This document shows positions 53,414 through 62,943 of a stretch of DNA of 64,000 bases, piece after piece (position 1 is the stretch's first letter; every line of letters begins with the position of its first letter). The stretch comes from Microbispora rosea (lineage in GTDB: Bacteria > Actinomycetota > Actinomycetes > Streptosporangiales > Streptosporangiaceae), in assembly GCF_900156315.1 (NCBI RefSeq), contig NZ_FTNI01000013.1:148891-212890 (forward strand), written 5' to 3'. The translations under genes and the position numbers were made by a program. The notes under the pieces were generated by a model. The model was given only the letters and a program-made list of their open reading frames with translations. It was not told the origin of the DNA and ran no database searches.

Positions 53414-54697
53414 TCAGTGCCGTGAGGTCAGCACCTGGGAGAGCACCTTGTGCACGTAGGTGTTGGGGTGCTTGCCGGTGAAGAGGGTGGACAGGGGTCC
53501 CTCGGCCGTGACCGGCACATCCACGCCGGTGTGCCCGGTGGTGGTCCAGTCCATGACGAACTTGAGGTTGCTGCCGTGGATCGGGAACGGGCCGTCCTCG
53601 GTCGACAGGTCGCTGCCGCTCTCGTCGGTGTCGGAGGTGTCCTCCACGGTGAGGCCGCCGCAGTCGTGGTCACCCGTGATGACGAGAAGCGTGTCCGGGT
53701 GCGCGGCCACGTACGCCCTGGCGACCTTGACGGCCTTCTCCAGGGATGCCATGGCCTGGAGCACGCGGGAGCCGTTGTTCTCGTGCGCGAACTCGTCGAT
53801 GCCCTCTTCCTCGACGAAGAGGAAGAAGCCCTTCTTGTTCGTGCTGAGGGTGTCGAGGGCCTTCTTGGTCATCGTGGCCAGGTCCACGGCCGGAGCGTAG
53901 ACGTCGCCCTGGCCTTCGGGCCTCTGCTGGAACATCTCCTCGTTGCTGAACAGGCCCAGCAGCTTCCCTCGCTTCGCCTGGGCCAGCTCCTTCGCGCTGG
54001 AGACGTACTGGTAGCCGGCGCGCTTGGCCTTGTCGATCAGGTTGCCCTTGGTGCCCTTGCTGGCCTCGCTGGGGTCCTCGGCGGGCTTGTCGGGCCATGC
54101 GCCCGGCGTGCCCGCGGGGAGCCACCAGTCCTCGCCGCCGCCGAGGATGACGTCCGGCTTGCTGACCGCCAGGTACTGCCGCGCGATCTCGTCCTGAGAG
54201 TCGCGGTCGGCGGTCTGGGAGAACCACGCGGCAGGGCTGGCGTCGGTCACCTGAGACGTGGTGACGAGGCCGGTGGACTTGCCCGCCTCCTTGGCCTGCC
54301 GACCCAGGATCGGCAGCGGCTTGCCATTGACGTCCACGCTGATGGCGCCGTTGTAGGTCTTGGTCCCCGTCGCCCAGGCGGTGGCCGCCGCGGCGGAGTC
54401 GGTGACGGCGGTCTTGGGGTCGTGCGGGCTGGTGCTCAGCTGCCCGGAGACCGGGAGCTTGTCCATGGCCAGCTGTCCGCCGAGGCCGGTCAGGTACAGC
54501 CGGCCGGCTTCACGATGAGCCGCGGACATGCCGTCGCCGTTGATGAAGATCACGCTGCGTGCCCGGCCCCCGTCGTGGTGAGAGGTGGCGGCGTTCGCGG
54601 GCAGGCCAGGACTGAGGACCGCGCTGACGACCGCCGCCGTGGCCACAGTCGTCGTAGGGACAAGCAGCCGCAGCAGACGCGTGCGGGAGGAACCCAT
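53414..54697 (-). CDS. phoA: Secreted alkaline phosphatase (PhoA type)
   Basis: 427 residues with a signal peptide (RLLVPTTTVATAAVVSAVL, cleavage near ANAATS). Active-site residues: D55 in INGDGMS, S101 in VTDSAAAATAWATG (phosphoserine nucleophile), EEGIDEFAHENN, GDHDCGGL and GHTGVDVP for metal binding. It releases phosphate from esters outside the cell. A GTTCACC heptamer (PHO-box core) occurs upstream. Divergent from an ABC exporter operon that also encodes a secreted phosphoesterase. Confidence 0.95.
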   Translation of the reverse strand: MGSSRTRLLRLLVPTTTVATAAVVSAVLSPGLPANAATSHHDGGRARSVIFINGDGMSAAHREAGRLYLTGLGGQLAMDKLPVSGQLSTSPHDPKTAVTDSAAAATAWATGTKTYNGAISVDVNGKPLPILGRQAKEAGKSTGLVTTSQVTDASPAAWFSQTADRDSQDEIARQYLAVSKPDVILGGGEDWWLPAGTPGAWPDKPAEDPSEASKGTKGNLIDKAKRAGYQYVSSAKELAQAKRGKLLGLFSNEEMFQQRPEGQGDVYAPAVDLATMTKKALDTLSTNKKGFFLFVEEEGIDEFAHENNGSRVLQAMASLEKAVKVARAYVAAHPDTLLVITGDHDCGGLTVEDTSDTDESGSDLSTEDGPFPIHGSNLKFVMDWTTTGHTGVDVPVTAEGPLSTLFTGKHPNTYVHKVLSQVLTSRH

Positions 54698-54761
54698 GTA
54701 AAACCCCCAAGTGGGTATCTGTTTGCAAGACGGGGATATTACGGTCGAAAATCCACCATCA

Positions 54762-54842
54762 GGTGAACGTGGCCTGGAGACATCTTTAACCGCTCGGGCC
54801 AGGTCTCCCGCCTGTCACGATCTTTGTTTACTCGGCGTAAAC
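54762..54842. promoter_or_regulatory. PHO-box core and palindrome between divergent phosphatase and ABC operons
   Basis: On the - strand GTTCACC (54768-54762), 65 bases before the alkaline phosphatase start, equals the core of the PhoP direct repeat; the second repeat unit is poor. GTTTAC-TCGGC-GTAAAC (54826-54842) is a perfect 6-5-6 palindrome. Together they could tie both divergent operons to phosphate. Confidence 0.45.
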
Positions 54843-54954
54843 CCAGTGTTGTCATGGTGCACACCGTCCAGCGTCCTTAGTGGGTCTAACTTTCTCGCTG
54901 CCGTACCGATCAACGAACCTGCGATCGAGTGCCGGCTGCCGAGGAAGGACACGG

Positions 54955-56013
54955 ATGGGAAAAGTCGACGAAAACAGGAGCCCGGCAGTCCGGGCTCGCG
55001 GGATCACGAAGTCCTTCGGCGATGTGGCCGCACTCGACGGCGTCGACCTCGATGTGGCGTACGGGCAGGTCCACGGCCTGGTCGGCCCGAACGGCGCGGG
55101 CAAGACGACGCTCCTCGGCCTGCTGCTGGGCTTGGCGGTCGCGGACGGCGGCCGCCTCGAGATCCTGGGTACGCCGGTCGGGCGGACGCTCGCCGTCCCC
55201 GGCGGCGTCGCGGGCTTCGTTGACGGGCCCGGGCTCTATCCCTCGCTCACCGCACGGCAGAACCTCGCGGCCCTGGCCTCGCTGGGCCGGTACGACGCCG
55301 GGGGCGCCACCGGCGTCGACGACGCGCTGGAGCAGGTCGGGCTCTCCGACGTGGCCGAGGACCGGGTCCGGGGCTTCTCGCTGGGGATGCGCCAGCGGCT
55401 CGGGCTGGCCGCGGCGCTGCTCACCAAGCCGCGACTGCTCGTCCTCGACGAGCCGGCCAACGGCCTTGACCCCGCGGGCAAGCACCACGTGCACCGCGTC
55501 ATCGCCGGACTCGCCGCGAACGGCGCCGCCGTGGTCCTGTCCAGCCATCGCATGGACGACCTCGCCGCGCTGTGCTCCGAGGTGACCATCCTCGCCACCG
55601 GACGGGTCGTCTTCTCCGGGCCGGTGAGCAAGCTCGCCGCCGAGAGCGGCGAGCTCGACTACCGGCTGCTCACCTCCGACCCCGCGGCCGCCCACCGGCT
55701 GGCGTCGGAGACGCCCGGGCTCCGCGTCGTGCCCGGCCGCGACCCCGCCCAACGACTCGACGCCGACGCACTCGTGGTGCGCGGGCCCGTGCCGGCCGTC
55801 GACGAGCTGGTCGTACGGCTGGTGCGGGCCGGCGTGGCGCTCCGGGAGCTGGCGCCCGTGGTGACGCCGATCGAGGCCGCGTTCCTCGCCCTGACCGGGG
55901 CGGGCATCACCCCTGCGCAGGCCCAGGAGGAGCGGACCGGCCAGCAGGAGCGGACCGGCCAGGAGGCGCAGACCGGCCAGGAGGCGCAGACCGATCAGGA
56001 GAACCTGCGATGA
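54955..56013 (+). CDS. ABC-2 exporter ATPase (BcrA type)
   Basis: 352 residues from ATG 54955 with GAGGAAGGA upstream. Walker A GPNGAGKTT (44-52), signature FSLGMRQRLGLAAAL, Walker B LLVLDEPANGLDP and switch VVLSSHRMDD. The C-terminal extension ends in short repeats (E-R-T-G-Q, E-A-Q-T-G-Q) from 15/18-bp units. Overlaps the permease gene by four bases. The operon continues into a secreted phosphoesterase. Confidence 0.93.
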   Translation: MGKVDENRSPAVRARGITKSFGDVAALDGVDLDVAYGQVHGLVGPNGAGKTTLLGLLLGLAVADGGRLEILGTPVGRTLAVPGGVAGFVDGPGLYPSLTARQNLAALASLGRYDAGGATGVDDALEQVGLSDVAEDRVRGFSLGMRQRLGLAAALLTKPRLLVLDEPANGLDPAGKHHVHRVIAGLAANGAAVVLSSHRMDDLAALCSEVTILATGRVVFSGPVSKLAAESGELDYRLLTSDPAAAHRLASETPGLRVVPGRDPAQRLDADALVVRGPVPAVDELVVRLVRAGVALRELAPVVTPIEAAFLALTGAGITPAQAQEERTGQQERTGQEAQTGQEAQTDQENLR

Positions 56014-57365
56014 CCGCAACCGTCACCCAACCCCCGGTCGGCGTCCGGCCGGCGCCCATGCTGCCCGGCTACCGGTTCGAGCTGGCCAAGCTGCTCTCCC
56101 AGTGGCGCATCCGCCTGCTGCTGCTCGCCTGCTGGATCGCCCCGGCGGGCTTCGTGGCCGCCGTGAGCCTGCAGAGCTCGCTCCCCGCCGACACGGTCTT
56201 CGGCCGCTGGATGAACGCGACCGGCTGGGCGGGGGCGCTGGTCGTACTCGACTTCTCGTGCAGCTGGGCGCTTCCGCTGCTGACGGCGCTGGTCGCCGGC
56301 GACGTCTTCGCGGCCGAGGACCGGCTGGGCACCTGGCGCCACCTCCTCGTGGCGGTCCGCTCACCGAGGCGGATCTTCGTGACGAAGGGCCTCGCCAGCC
56401 TGACCGTGCTCCTGCTGCTGGTGGCGGGGCTGGCCGCGTCGGGCGTCATCGGCGGCCTGGCCGCGGTCGGCAACCGGCCGCTCGCCGGCCTGGACGGCCA
56501 TCTCCTCGCCCCGGCGGACGCCGCCGCCACGGTTCTGCTCGCCTGGCTGTGCGTGCTGGCGCCGACGGTGGCGTTCGCCGCCGTCGGGCTCCTCGGCTCG
56601 GTGGCCCTGGGCCGCTCACCGATGGGGCTGCTGATGCCCGCGCTGCTCGCCCTGGTGCTGCAGCTCGCACAGCTGCTCCCGCTGCCGGTGGCGGTGCGTG
56701 CGGCCCTGCCGAACAGCGCCTTCATCGCCTGGCGCGGGCTCTTCACCAGCCCGGCGCAGACCGGCCCCCTCCTCATCGGCATCGCGGTGAGCGTGGTCTG
56801 GGCGGTCGCCGCCACCGCGCTGGCCTACCGGCTGTTCCTGCGCCGCGACTTTACCGACCTCGCGTACGACGGGTCGGGCCGGCGGGTCGTGGTGGCGGCG
56901 GTCCTGCCGCTGGCCGCACTGGTCGTCCTCACCGTGGGCGTGATCGCCGTCGCGACCCCGGCCACGGGCTCGGGGATCGAGAAGGGGAAGCTGCAGGACT
57001 CGCTCGCCACGGCGTACGCCCATCTCTATCGGCTGCAGACGCGGGAGCTCCATCGCCCCGACGTCACCGAGGCGCAGCTGGGGGCGTCCGCGTCCTGCGA
57101 CAAGGGCGGCTCCCGGGTCCTCGACCGGGGACCGGGCAACGACTGGCGGTGCGTCGTGTCCTGGCACCTGCCGGGCGCGAGCGCCGTCGGCTCCGCCATC
57201 TACCAGCTCGACGTCACCGCGGACGGGCGGTACGTCGCCGACGGAGACGGACCCAAGGAGGTGAACGGCTACTTCCAGGTGCGCACCCCGGCCGGGGACG
57301 CACCCAACCCCCTCTGGCAGTTCGACGGGAACGTCGACCTGCTCGCAAGCACCCCGAAGGAATGA
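56010..57365 (+). CDS. ABC-2 permease with extra outer domain
   Basis: 451 residues from ATG 56010. The first 310 residues are a six-span ABC-2 permease (RIRLLLLACWIAPAGFVAAV, GDVFAAEDRLGTWRHLLVAV as coupling region). A seventh span (VVVAAVLPLAALVVLTVGVIAV) leads to an extracytoplasmic C-terminal domain of about 120 residues with two cysteines (SCDKGG, WRCVVSW) and a strand-rich pattern. That extra domain is unusual for ABC-2 permeases and may contact the exported molecule or the phosphoesterase encoded next, three bases later. Confidence 0.88.
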   Translation: MTATVTQPPVGVRPAPMLPGYRFELAKLLSQWRIRLLLLACWIAPAGFVAAVSLQSSLPADTVFGRWMNATGWAGALVVLDFSCSWALPLLTALVAGDVFAAEDRLGTWRHLLVAVRSPRRIFVTKGLASLTVLLLLVAGLAASGVIGGLAAVGNRPLAGLDGHLLAPADAAATVLLAWLCVLAPTVAFAAVGLLGSVALGRSPMGLLMPALLALVLQLAQLLPLPVAVRAALPNSAFIAWRGLFTSPAQTGPLLIGIAVSVVWAVAATALAYRLFLRRDFTDLAYDGSGRRVVVAAVLPLAALVVLTVGVIAVATPATGSGIEKGKLQDSLATAYAHLYRLQTRELHRPDVTEAQLGASASCDKGGSRVLDRGPGNDWRCVVSWHLPGASAVGSAIYQLDVTADGRYVADGDGPKEVNGYFQVRTPAGDAPNPLWQFDGNVDLLASTPKE

Positions 57366-57368
57366 TTC

Positions 57369-60122
57369 ATGCACGTCACGCGCCAGCGCGTCGCCAAGGT
57401 CCCTACCGGACTCCTCAGCGGACGCACCGGCAGGCGGACCCGCCTCCTCGCGGCCGCCACCGCCGCTCTCGTCGTCACCGGCGGCGGCATCGCCTACGCG
57501 TCCACCGACGTATTCGGCACCCAGCAAGTCGGCCAGACCACCGACAAGGGCCTGGTCGTGTCGAGTGACCAGTACATCAACCCGATCGGCGAGCGTCTCG
57601 TCATCGACAACGGCAAGATCATGTCGTCCTCGCTCAGCCCGGACGGCACGCACCTCGCCGCCTCCGTCACCGACGGCGGCATGGCGCTCGTCATCGTCGA
57701 CCTGAAGAACTGGAAGGTGCAGCAGGTCGTCGGCAACAACGCCGCGGCGAACCTGCGCATCACCGACAACCTTGTGGGCCAGGAAGGCCCCACGTACTCG
57801 CCCGACGGTTCGCAGCTGTGGCTGGGCCGGGCCGACGGCTTCACCAGGTTCACCGTGAACCCGGACGGCTCCCTCGCCGCCCCGGTCAACATCGCCATCG
57901 CCGCGCAGGGCTCGAAGCGCGCGCTGGTGGGAGAGCCGGTGTTCTCCGCCGACGGCAAGACCGTGTACGTCGCCGTCAACGGTCAGAACCGGGTAGTCGC
58001 CATGGACGCGGCGACCGGGGCCATCCAGCAGAGCTGGGCCGTGGGCAACGCCCCGCGTGACATGGTCATGGTCGGCACCAAGCTCTACGTCAGCAACGAG
58101 GGCGGCCGTCCGGCCAAGCCCGGCGAGACGACGATCAACTCCTACGGCACCCAGGTGCCGGCCGACCCGAAGACCGGCGCCACCACCACCGGCACGGTCA
58201 GCGTCATCGACCTGGCGAACCCGTCCGCCGTCCCCTCGAGCATCGACGTCGGCCTGCACCCGACCAGCCTGTACGTCAAGAACGGCGCGCTGTTCGTCAC
58301 CAACACCGCCACCAACGACGTGTCGGTCATCGACACCGCCGCCGACAAGGTCGTCCAGACCATCGCCACCCAGCCGTGGCCGCAGTCCTCCGTGGGCTAC
58401 GAGCCCGACGCCGTGACGCTCACCGACGACGGTCACCTGCTGGTGACGCTCGGCCGCGCCAACGCGGTGGCCGTCTACCGGTACACGAGCCCGCAGGAGC
58501 CGGTCAGCTACGTCGGCCTGCTCCCGACCGACTACTTCCCGGCGGAGATCACCACGGTCGGCGACCAGGTGCTGATCTCCAACACCCGTGGTATCGACGC
58601 CCGCCGCCCCACCACCGCCGCCGGGCACGGCACGCACGACACGACGTCGAGCCTGCAGCGGTTCACGCTGCCGGACGACAAGGAGATCGCCAAGTCCACG
58701 GCCACGGTCTTCGAGCAGAACGGCTGGGGCAAGAACGACGTCAAGATCGCCCACGGCAACAAGCAGAAGGCCGAGCCGGTCCCGAAGCGTCTCGGCGACC
58801 CCTCGACGATCAAGCACGTCTTCCTGATCGTCAAGGAGAACCGGACCTACGACCAGGTCCTCGGTGACATTCCGGAGGGCAACGGCGACCCGTCGCTGGC
58901 CCAGTACGGCGAGAACGTGACGCCGAACCAGCACGCGCTGGCGCGCCAGTTCGGCCTGTACGACAACACCTACGACATCGGCACCAACTCGGCCGAGGGT
59001 CACAACTGGCTGATGCAGGCCGACAACCCGGAGTACACCGAGTCCTCGGCCGGTCAGTACCTGCGCAGCTACGACACCGAGGACGACGCCCTCGGTCACC
59101 AGCGGACCGGCTTCATCTGGAGCGGCGCGCAGGCCGCGGGCAAGACCGTGCGGAACTTCGGTGAGTTCCACCAGTTCCTCACCAAGCCCTCGGGCGCGAC
59201 GTGGCAGAACCTGTACTGCGACACCAAGAACATGGAAGCCACCGGGGCGAACACCGCCTACACCCTGAACTCGTCCTCGCCGATCCCGTCGCTCAACGAC
59301 GTGTCGGTGCACGGCTTCCCGAAGTTCGACACCAGCGTCCCGGACATCTACCGCTACGAGATCTGGAAGCGTGACTTCGACGCCAACGGGCCGGCCAACC
59401 TGAACATGTTCTGGCTGTCCAGCGACCACACCGGCGGTCCGGTGAACGGCGCCGGCCAGGTCGCCGACAACGACCTGGCCGTCGGCAAGATCGTCGACAA
59501 GATCTCGCACAGCAAGTACTGGAAGGACTCGGCGATCTTCGTCGTCGAGGACGACTCCCAGGCCGGCACCGACCACGTCGACGGCCACCGTGCTCCGATC
59601 CAGATCATCAGCCCCTGGGCCAAGCACGGCACCGTGGACAGCCGCTACTACACGCAGATCACCATGATCCGCACCATCGAGCAGATCCTCGGCATCCAGC
59701 CGATGAACCAGAAGGACAGCGCCGCCACCCCGATGGCGGCGGCTTTCACCAACAAGCCCGACTACACGCCGTTCACCGCCCTGCCGAACCGCACGTCGCT
59801 GACGCTGGGCCTGTCGGGCTCCACCCTGCCGTCCTGTGGTGCGGACACCCCGGCGCCGCAGAACCCGGCCGCGGCGGCGGCGCCGTCGGCGAAGGTGCCC
59901 GCGGACAAGCAGGAGATCGCGAAGAAGTGGGGCGCCTGGAAGTCGCACCAGGCGTTCAACGGGCCCGCCGCCAGGGCCGACTCCGGGAACCCGGAGCAGA
60001 TGAACCGCTTCTCGTGGTACGAGGCGCACGACTACAAGAAGCCCTACCCGGGTGACGGCGAGATCTACGCGCCGGACCAGGTGCCGGGCGCCTACATCCC
60101 GTCGTCGGAAAACGACGGCTGA
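57369..60122 (+). CDS. Secreted YncE-like beta-propeller fused to an alkaline-phosphatase-superfamily phosphoesterase
   Basis: 917 residues, ATG 57369 with GAAGGA upstream. An Arg-rich start and hydrophobic segment (LLAAATAALVVTGGGIAYAS) form the signal. Residues 60-430 are propeller blades (SSLSPDGTHLAASV, YSPDGSQLWLGRADG, FSADGKTVYVAVNGQN, ATNDVSVIDTAADKVV). From about 475 the phosphoesterase domain starts with HVFLIVKENRTYDQVLGD, the metal and nucleophile region of the PF04185 family (phospholipase C/acid phosphatase). It continues with DIGTNSAEGHNW, WLSSDHTGGP and FVVEDDSQAGTDHVDGHR. The substrate is unknown; context with an exporter suggests a surface polymer or lipid. It ends 17 bases before a strong terminator. 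Confidence 0.92.
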   Translation: MHVTRQRVAKVPTGLLSGRTGRRTRLLAAATAALVVTGGGIAYASTDVFGTQQVGQTTDKGLVVSSDQYINPIGERLVIDNGKIMSSSLSPDGTHLAASVTDGGMALVIVDLKNWKVQQVVGNNAAANLRITDNLVGQEGPTYSPDGSQLWLGRADGFTRFTVNPDGSLAAPVNIAIAAQGSKRALVGEPVFSADGKTVYVAVNGQNRVVAMDAATGAIQQSWAVGNAPRDMVMVGTKLYVSNEGGRPAKPGETTINSYGTQVPADPKTGATTTGTVSVIDLANPSAVPSSIDVGLHPTSLYVKNGALFVTNTATNDVSVIDTAADKVVQTIATQPWPQSSVGYEPDAVTLTDDGHLLVTLGRANAVAVYRYTSPQEPVSYVGLLPTDYFPAEITTVGDQVLISNTRGIDARRPTTAAGHGTHDTTSSLQRFTLPDDKEIAKSTATVFEQNGWGKNDVKIAHGNKQKAEPVPKRLGDPSTIKHVFLIVKENRTYDQVLGDIPEGNGDPSLAQYGENVTPNQHALARQFGLYDNTYDIGTNSAEGHNWLMQADNPEYTESSAGQYLRSYDTEDDALGHQRTGFIWSGAQAAGKTVRNFGEFHQFLTKPSGATWQNLYCDTKNMEATGANTAYTLNSSSPIPSLNDVSVHGFPKFDTSVPDIYRYEIWKRDFDANGPANLNMFWLSSDHTGGPVNGAGQVADNDLAVGKIVDKISHSKYWKDSAIFVVEDDSQAGTDHVDGHRAPIQIISPWAKHGTVDSRYYTQITMIRTIEQILGIQPMNQKDSAATPMAAAFTNKPDYTPFTALPNRTSLTLGLSGSTLPSCGADTPAPQNPAAAAAPSAKVPADKQEIAKKWGAWKSHQAFNGPAARADSGNPEQMNRFSWYEAHDYKKPYPGDGEIYAPDQVPGAYIPSSENDG

Positions 60123-60139
60123 CGCAGGCCGAACAGACG

Positions 60140-60183
60140 GAAGGGCCCTTGACCGGCGTCACCGCCGGTCAAGGGCCCTTCCC
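60140..60183. terminator. Perfect 20-bp terminator hairpin
   Basis: GGAAGGGCCCTTGACCGGCG (60140-60159) pairs perfectly with 60164-60183 over a TCAC loop. It sits between the phosphoesterase stop and the end of the convergent glycosyltransferase gene and can serve both. Confidence 0.95.
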
Positions 60184-60234
60184 GCCGTTGCGCGAGGCGG
60201 AGGCCGGCCGGCGCCGCGGACGCGTGCGGCCGGG

Positions 60235-61410
60235 TCAGCGCCGCGCCCGCGCGTCGCTGCCCGTCTTGGCCAGCAGGAGTTCGGTGAACAGGTTCTCCCA
60301 CAGCGGCATGACGTTCTGCGGCGCGTACTCCCCGGCGGTGACCGCGGCGGCGGCGCCCATGCGCAGCCGCAGGTCGCGGTCGGCGATGAGCCGGTTGATT
60401 GCCGCGGCGAGGGCGTCCACGTCCCCCGAGGGGACCAGGACGCCGTCGGTCCCGTCGGCCAGCACGTCGCCGGGTCCGGTCGGGCAGTCGAAGGCCACGA
60501 TCGGCAACGCGTGGGTCATCGCCTCGATCATGACCATCGGCAGGCCCTCGAACCGGCTGCTCAGCGCGTAGATGGAGGCCCGGGCGAGCTCGTCGTCGAG
60601 CCGGTTGGTCCGGCCCATCAACGTCACGTGCGCGGACAGGCCGTGCTCTTTGATCAGAGCCCGCAGGGCCGCCTTTTTCGGGCCGGTGCCGAAGACGCGC
60701 AGGCGCCACTCCGGATGTTCCTTCACCACCTGGGCGAACGCCGGCAGCAGCAGGTCGAAGCCCTTCTGCTTGACCAGGCGTCCGGCGGCGACCACGACCG
60801 GATGCTCCTGCCGCGACGGCGCCTGGTTCACCGAGTGCACCGCGTTCGGGATCCGGACGATCCTCGTGTCTGGCAGCACCTGCTCGTACTCGCGCCGGTC
60901 GCTGGGGGTCAGCACGGCGACCGCGTCGAACGCGCCGTAGTGCCGGATGATCTCCTCGCGCAGCGGGCCGGGGTAGGTGCCGAGGTTCATGTGCTCCTGC
61001 GCCACTCGCACGACGTTCTTGGAAGCACGGCGCGCGGAGATGAGGTTGAGCGCCGGGCGCGTGGTGACGAGGATCCCGTCGTCGATCGAGGCCACGTAGT
61101 CGATGACGGCCTTCTCGACCCGCTCGGTGAAGTAGCCCGCGGCGAACTCGCCGTGCGGCACGATCTTGCCGCGCAGCCTCCGCCACACGCGCCGGCCGAG
61201 GGTGTCGGCCCGTACGCCGGTACGCTGGTCCACCAGCGCGGTGAGCGCGACGTCGGGATGCAGCTGGAACTGCGGCTCATCACGGCGGCGCACCACGCTG
61301 ACGACCTCGACCTCGTGGCCGAGCGCCGCCATCGCGTTCGCCTGGTTGACCACGGTGCGGATCGTGCCGCCCATGCCGTAGGCGTGCAGGAGCATGTAAC
61401 GGATCCTCAT
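60235..61410 (-). CDS. Glycosyltransferase family 4
   Basis: 391 residues from ATG 61410; the frame is open upstream but ATG overlaps the sulfotransferase stop (ATGA) and begins the fold (RIRYMLLHAYGMGGTIRTVV). GT-B features: VVVAAGRLVKQKGFDLLLPA, FGTGPKKAALRALI, SRFEGLPMVMIEAMTHALPI with the EX7E donor motif and CPTGPGDVL. It transfers a sugar from a nucleotide donor, probably to a cell-surface or secreted glycan. Coupled to the sulfotransferase, so the product may be sulfated. Confidence 0.92.
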   Translation of the reverse strand: MRIRYMLLHAYGMGGTIRTVVNQANAMAALGHEVEVVSVVRRRDEPQFQLHPDVALTALVDQRTGVRADTLGRRVWRRLRGKIVPHGEFAAGYFTERVEKAVIDYVASIDDGILVTTRPALNLISARRASKNVVRVAQEHMNLGTYPGPLREEIIRHYGAFDAVAVLTPSDRREYEQVLPDTRIVRIPNAVHSVNQAPSRQEHPVVVAAGRLVKQKGFDLLLPAFAQVVKEHPEWRLRVFGTGPKKAALRALIKEHGLSAHVTLMGRTNRLDDELARASIYALSSRFEGLPMVMIEAMTHALPIVAFDCPTGPGDVLADGTDGVLVPSGDVDALAAAINRLIADRDLRLRMGAAAAVTAGEYAPQNVMPLWENLFTELLLAKTGSDARARR

Positions 61411-62294
61411 CGGCCCTCCTCCTTGGGGAGGTAGCCCCAGCTGCGGCAGATCGGTTTGAGCAGGTCGGGTATCTCGTCCGGCCCGGGCAGGTCGCGTCCC
61501 GGCTGCACCGTGCCCGACCGGATCTTGTCGCTCCAGTCGCCCAGGCCCTTCTGCACCACCTTCTGCTCGCCGTACGCCAGCATGCCGGGCTCCCACTCCA
61601 CTTCGAGGAATTCGCAGATGGCCCGGGTCGTCTTCTCCGGCTCGGCGGTCAGATCCTCATACCGCACGGTCAGCCCGGTGAGCGCCTTCCTCGCCCGCTG
61701 CACCGCCTTCATGTAACGCAGCGCGTCGGAGGCGGCCTCCTCCCTGGTGCGCTTGACGGGGTCGGCCTCATACCAGGAGGCGGCGATGGAAGCGGGGTGG
61801 CGCAGCAGGAAGATGTACCGGGCGTCGGGCCAGCAGGCGGCGATCCGGGCGTACGCGAAGGCGTTGGCAGGGGTCTTGTCCACGATGGTCCGCTTGCCGC
61901 TCCGCACCAGTTCGCGGTGGAGCACCCGGTCCCACAGCATGTGCTCCAGGTCCGCCTGGTTGTGGCCGAGCGCATCCATGGCCTTGCGGGCCAGCGGCGT
62001 GCCGAATCCCACGGTCAGCCGCCTGACGTGCATCTCGTGCGGGGCGTGCAGTTCGGGGTGGGCGTTCAGGATCGACCGCAGCAGGGTGGAGCCCGAGCGC
62101 ACCGGGGACATGATGAACACCGGCGCGACCAGAAGGCGGTCGGCGCGAGGGTCGGCGGGAGGACGCACGAGCTCCTTCGGCGCCGCAGGAGGGGCCGGGC
62201 TCGCGGGCGACGACTGGGCGGCGGGCGGGACTCGGGTGAGCTGGACTCCCGTGAACTTGACGAGTGCGCCGTTGATCCTCCGCTGCCATGTCAT
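61407..62294 (-). CDS. PAPS-dependent sulfotransferase
   Basis: 295 residues. The 5'-phosphosulfate loop is S63-PVRSGST70, and the 3'-phosphate site FLLRHPASIAASWYEAD. This fits the Sulfotransfer_3 family, as in mycobacterial Stf enzymes. A Pro/Ala linker (25-45) separates a short N-terminal helix. The acceptor is unknown; with the coupled glycosyltransferase, a sulfated glycolipid or glycan is a reasonable guess. Confidence 0.92.
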   Translation of the reverse strand: MTWQRRINGALVKFTGVQLTRVPPAAQSSPASPAPPAAPKELVRPPADPRADRLLVAPVFIMSPVRSGSTLLRSILNAHPELHAPHEMHVRRLTVGFGTPLARKAMDALGHNQADLEHMLWDRVLHRELVRSGKRTIVDKTPANAFAYARIAACWPDARYIFLLRHPASIAASWYEADPVKRTREEAASDALRYMKAVQRARKALTGLTVRYEDLTAEPEKTTRAICEFLEVEWEPGMLAYGEQKVVQKGLGDWSDKIRSGTVQPGRDLPGPDEIPDLLKPICRSWGYLPKEEGR

Positions 62295-62370
62295 GGCCCG
62301 CGAGACTACCGGGGCTTCCGGGGAAATCCCTGAGAATCCGCCCCTCGCTCACCGGTGACCCCACCATGTC

Positions 62371-62880
62371 CTACCTGGCGGCTTGCCGCCTCCGCGCGGT
62401 CAGCCATCGGCGGGCCGCGTCCAGGTGGGCGTCGCCGAGCCCGTCTCTGGGGTCGACCGCCACGACCAGGAACTCACCGACCCCCGGATGGCCGTGCAGG
62501 AACTCCAGATCGGCCGGGCCGAGGTCGTCGTCGAACCACACGAACGGCCGGCCCCGGACGTACTCGGCGACGTGCCAGGTCTTGAGGTTCACACCGGGCG
62601 GGCGGGGAGGGTCGCCGTCGATCGGGATCACCGGCAGCGGGGGCAGCCCGATCCTGGGGCCGATCTCCGTGTTCGCGCGTTCGCCCCAGGTCGTCGCCCA
62701 GGTCAGCGTCGCACCGGTCTCCCGGCGCAGCGCGGTCAGCTTGGCACCGTGCCGGGGATCGAGCAGCAGGCGGAACCACTCGCCCTCCGCCACGCACTCG
62801 AAGCGGCGGAAGCGCGGCGAGGAACGTCGCACGGGGTTGAGCACCCCGTCGACGTCCAGCAGCAGCAGTGTCCCGTCCAT
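62371..62880 (-). CDS. HAD-superfamily hydrolase-like protein
   Basis: 169 residues from ATG 62880 (ATG 62892 also in frame). It starts with the HAD motif I: LLLLDVDGVLN, with both aspartates. WATTWGERANTEI and PFVWFDDDLG (motif IV-like acidic pair) follow. No cap domain is apparent. The pattern (NP after DVDGVLN, TWG, VWFDDD) marks a small group of actinobacterial HAD proteins of unknown substrate. Confidence 0.85.
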   Translation of the reverse strand: MDGTLLLLDVDGVLNPVRRSSPRFRRFECVAEGEWFRLLLDPRHGAKLTALRRETGATLTWATTWGERANTEIGPRIGLPPLPVIPIDGDPPRPPGVNLKTWHVAEYVRGRPFVWFDDDLGPADLEFLHGHPGVGEFLVVAVDPRDGLGDAHLDAARRWLTARRRQAAR

Positions 62881-62943
62881 CACGGCCATCATCCCGCCGC
62901 CGGCGTCCGCTCCTCCACCCCCGAAGGCGCGGGTGGGACAGCG

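Noticed and set aside
56616..60029. 1137-codon open frame antisense to the phosphoesterase and permease genes
   Set aside because: It mirrors the strongly biased codon use of the + strand genes; the + frames have clear domains and ribosome sites.
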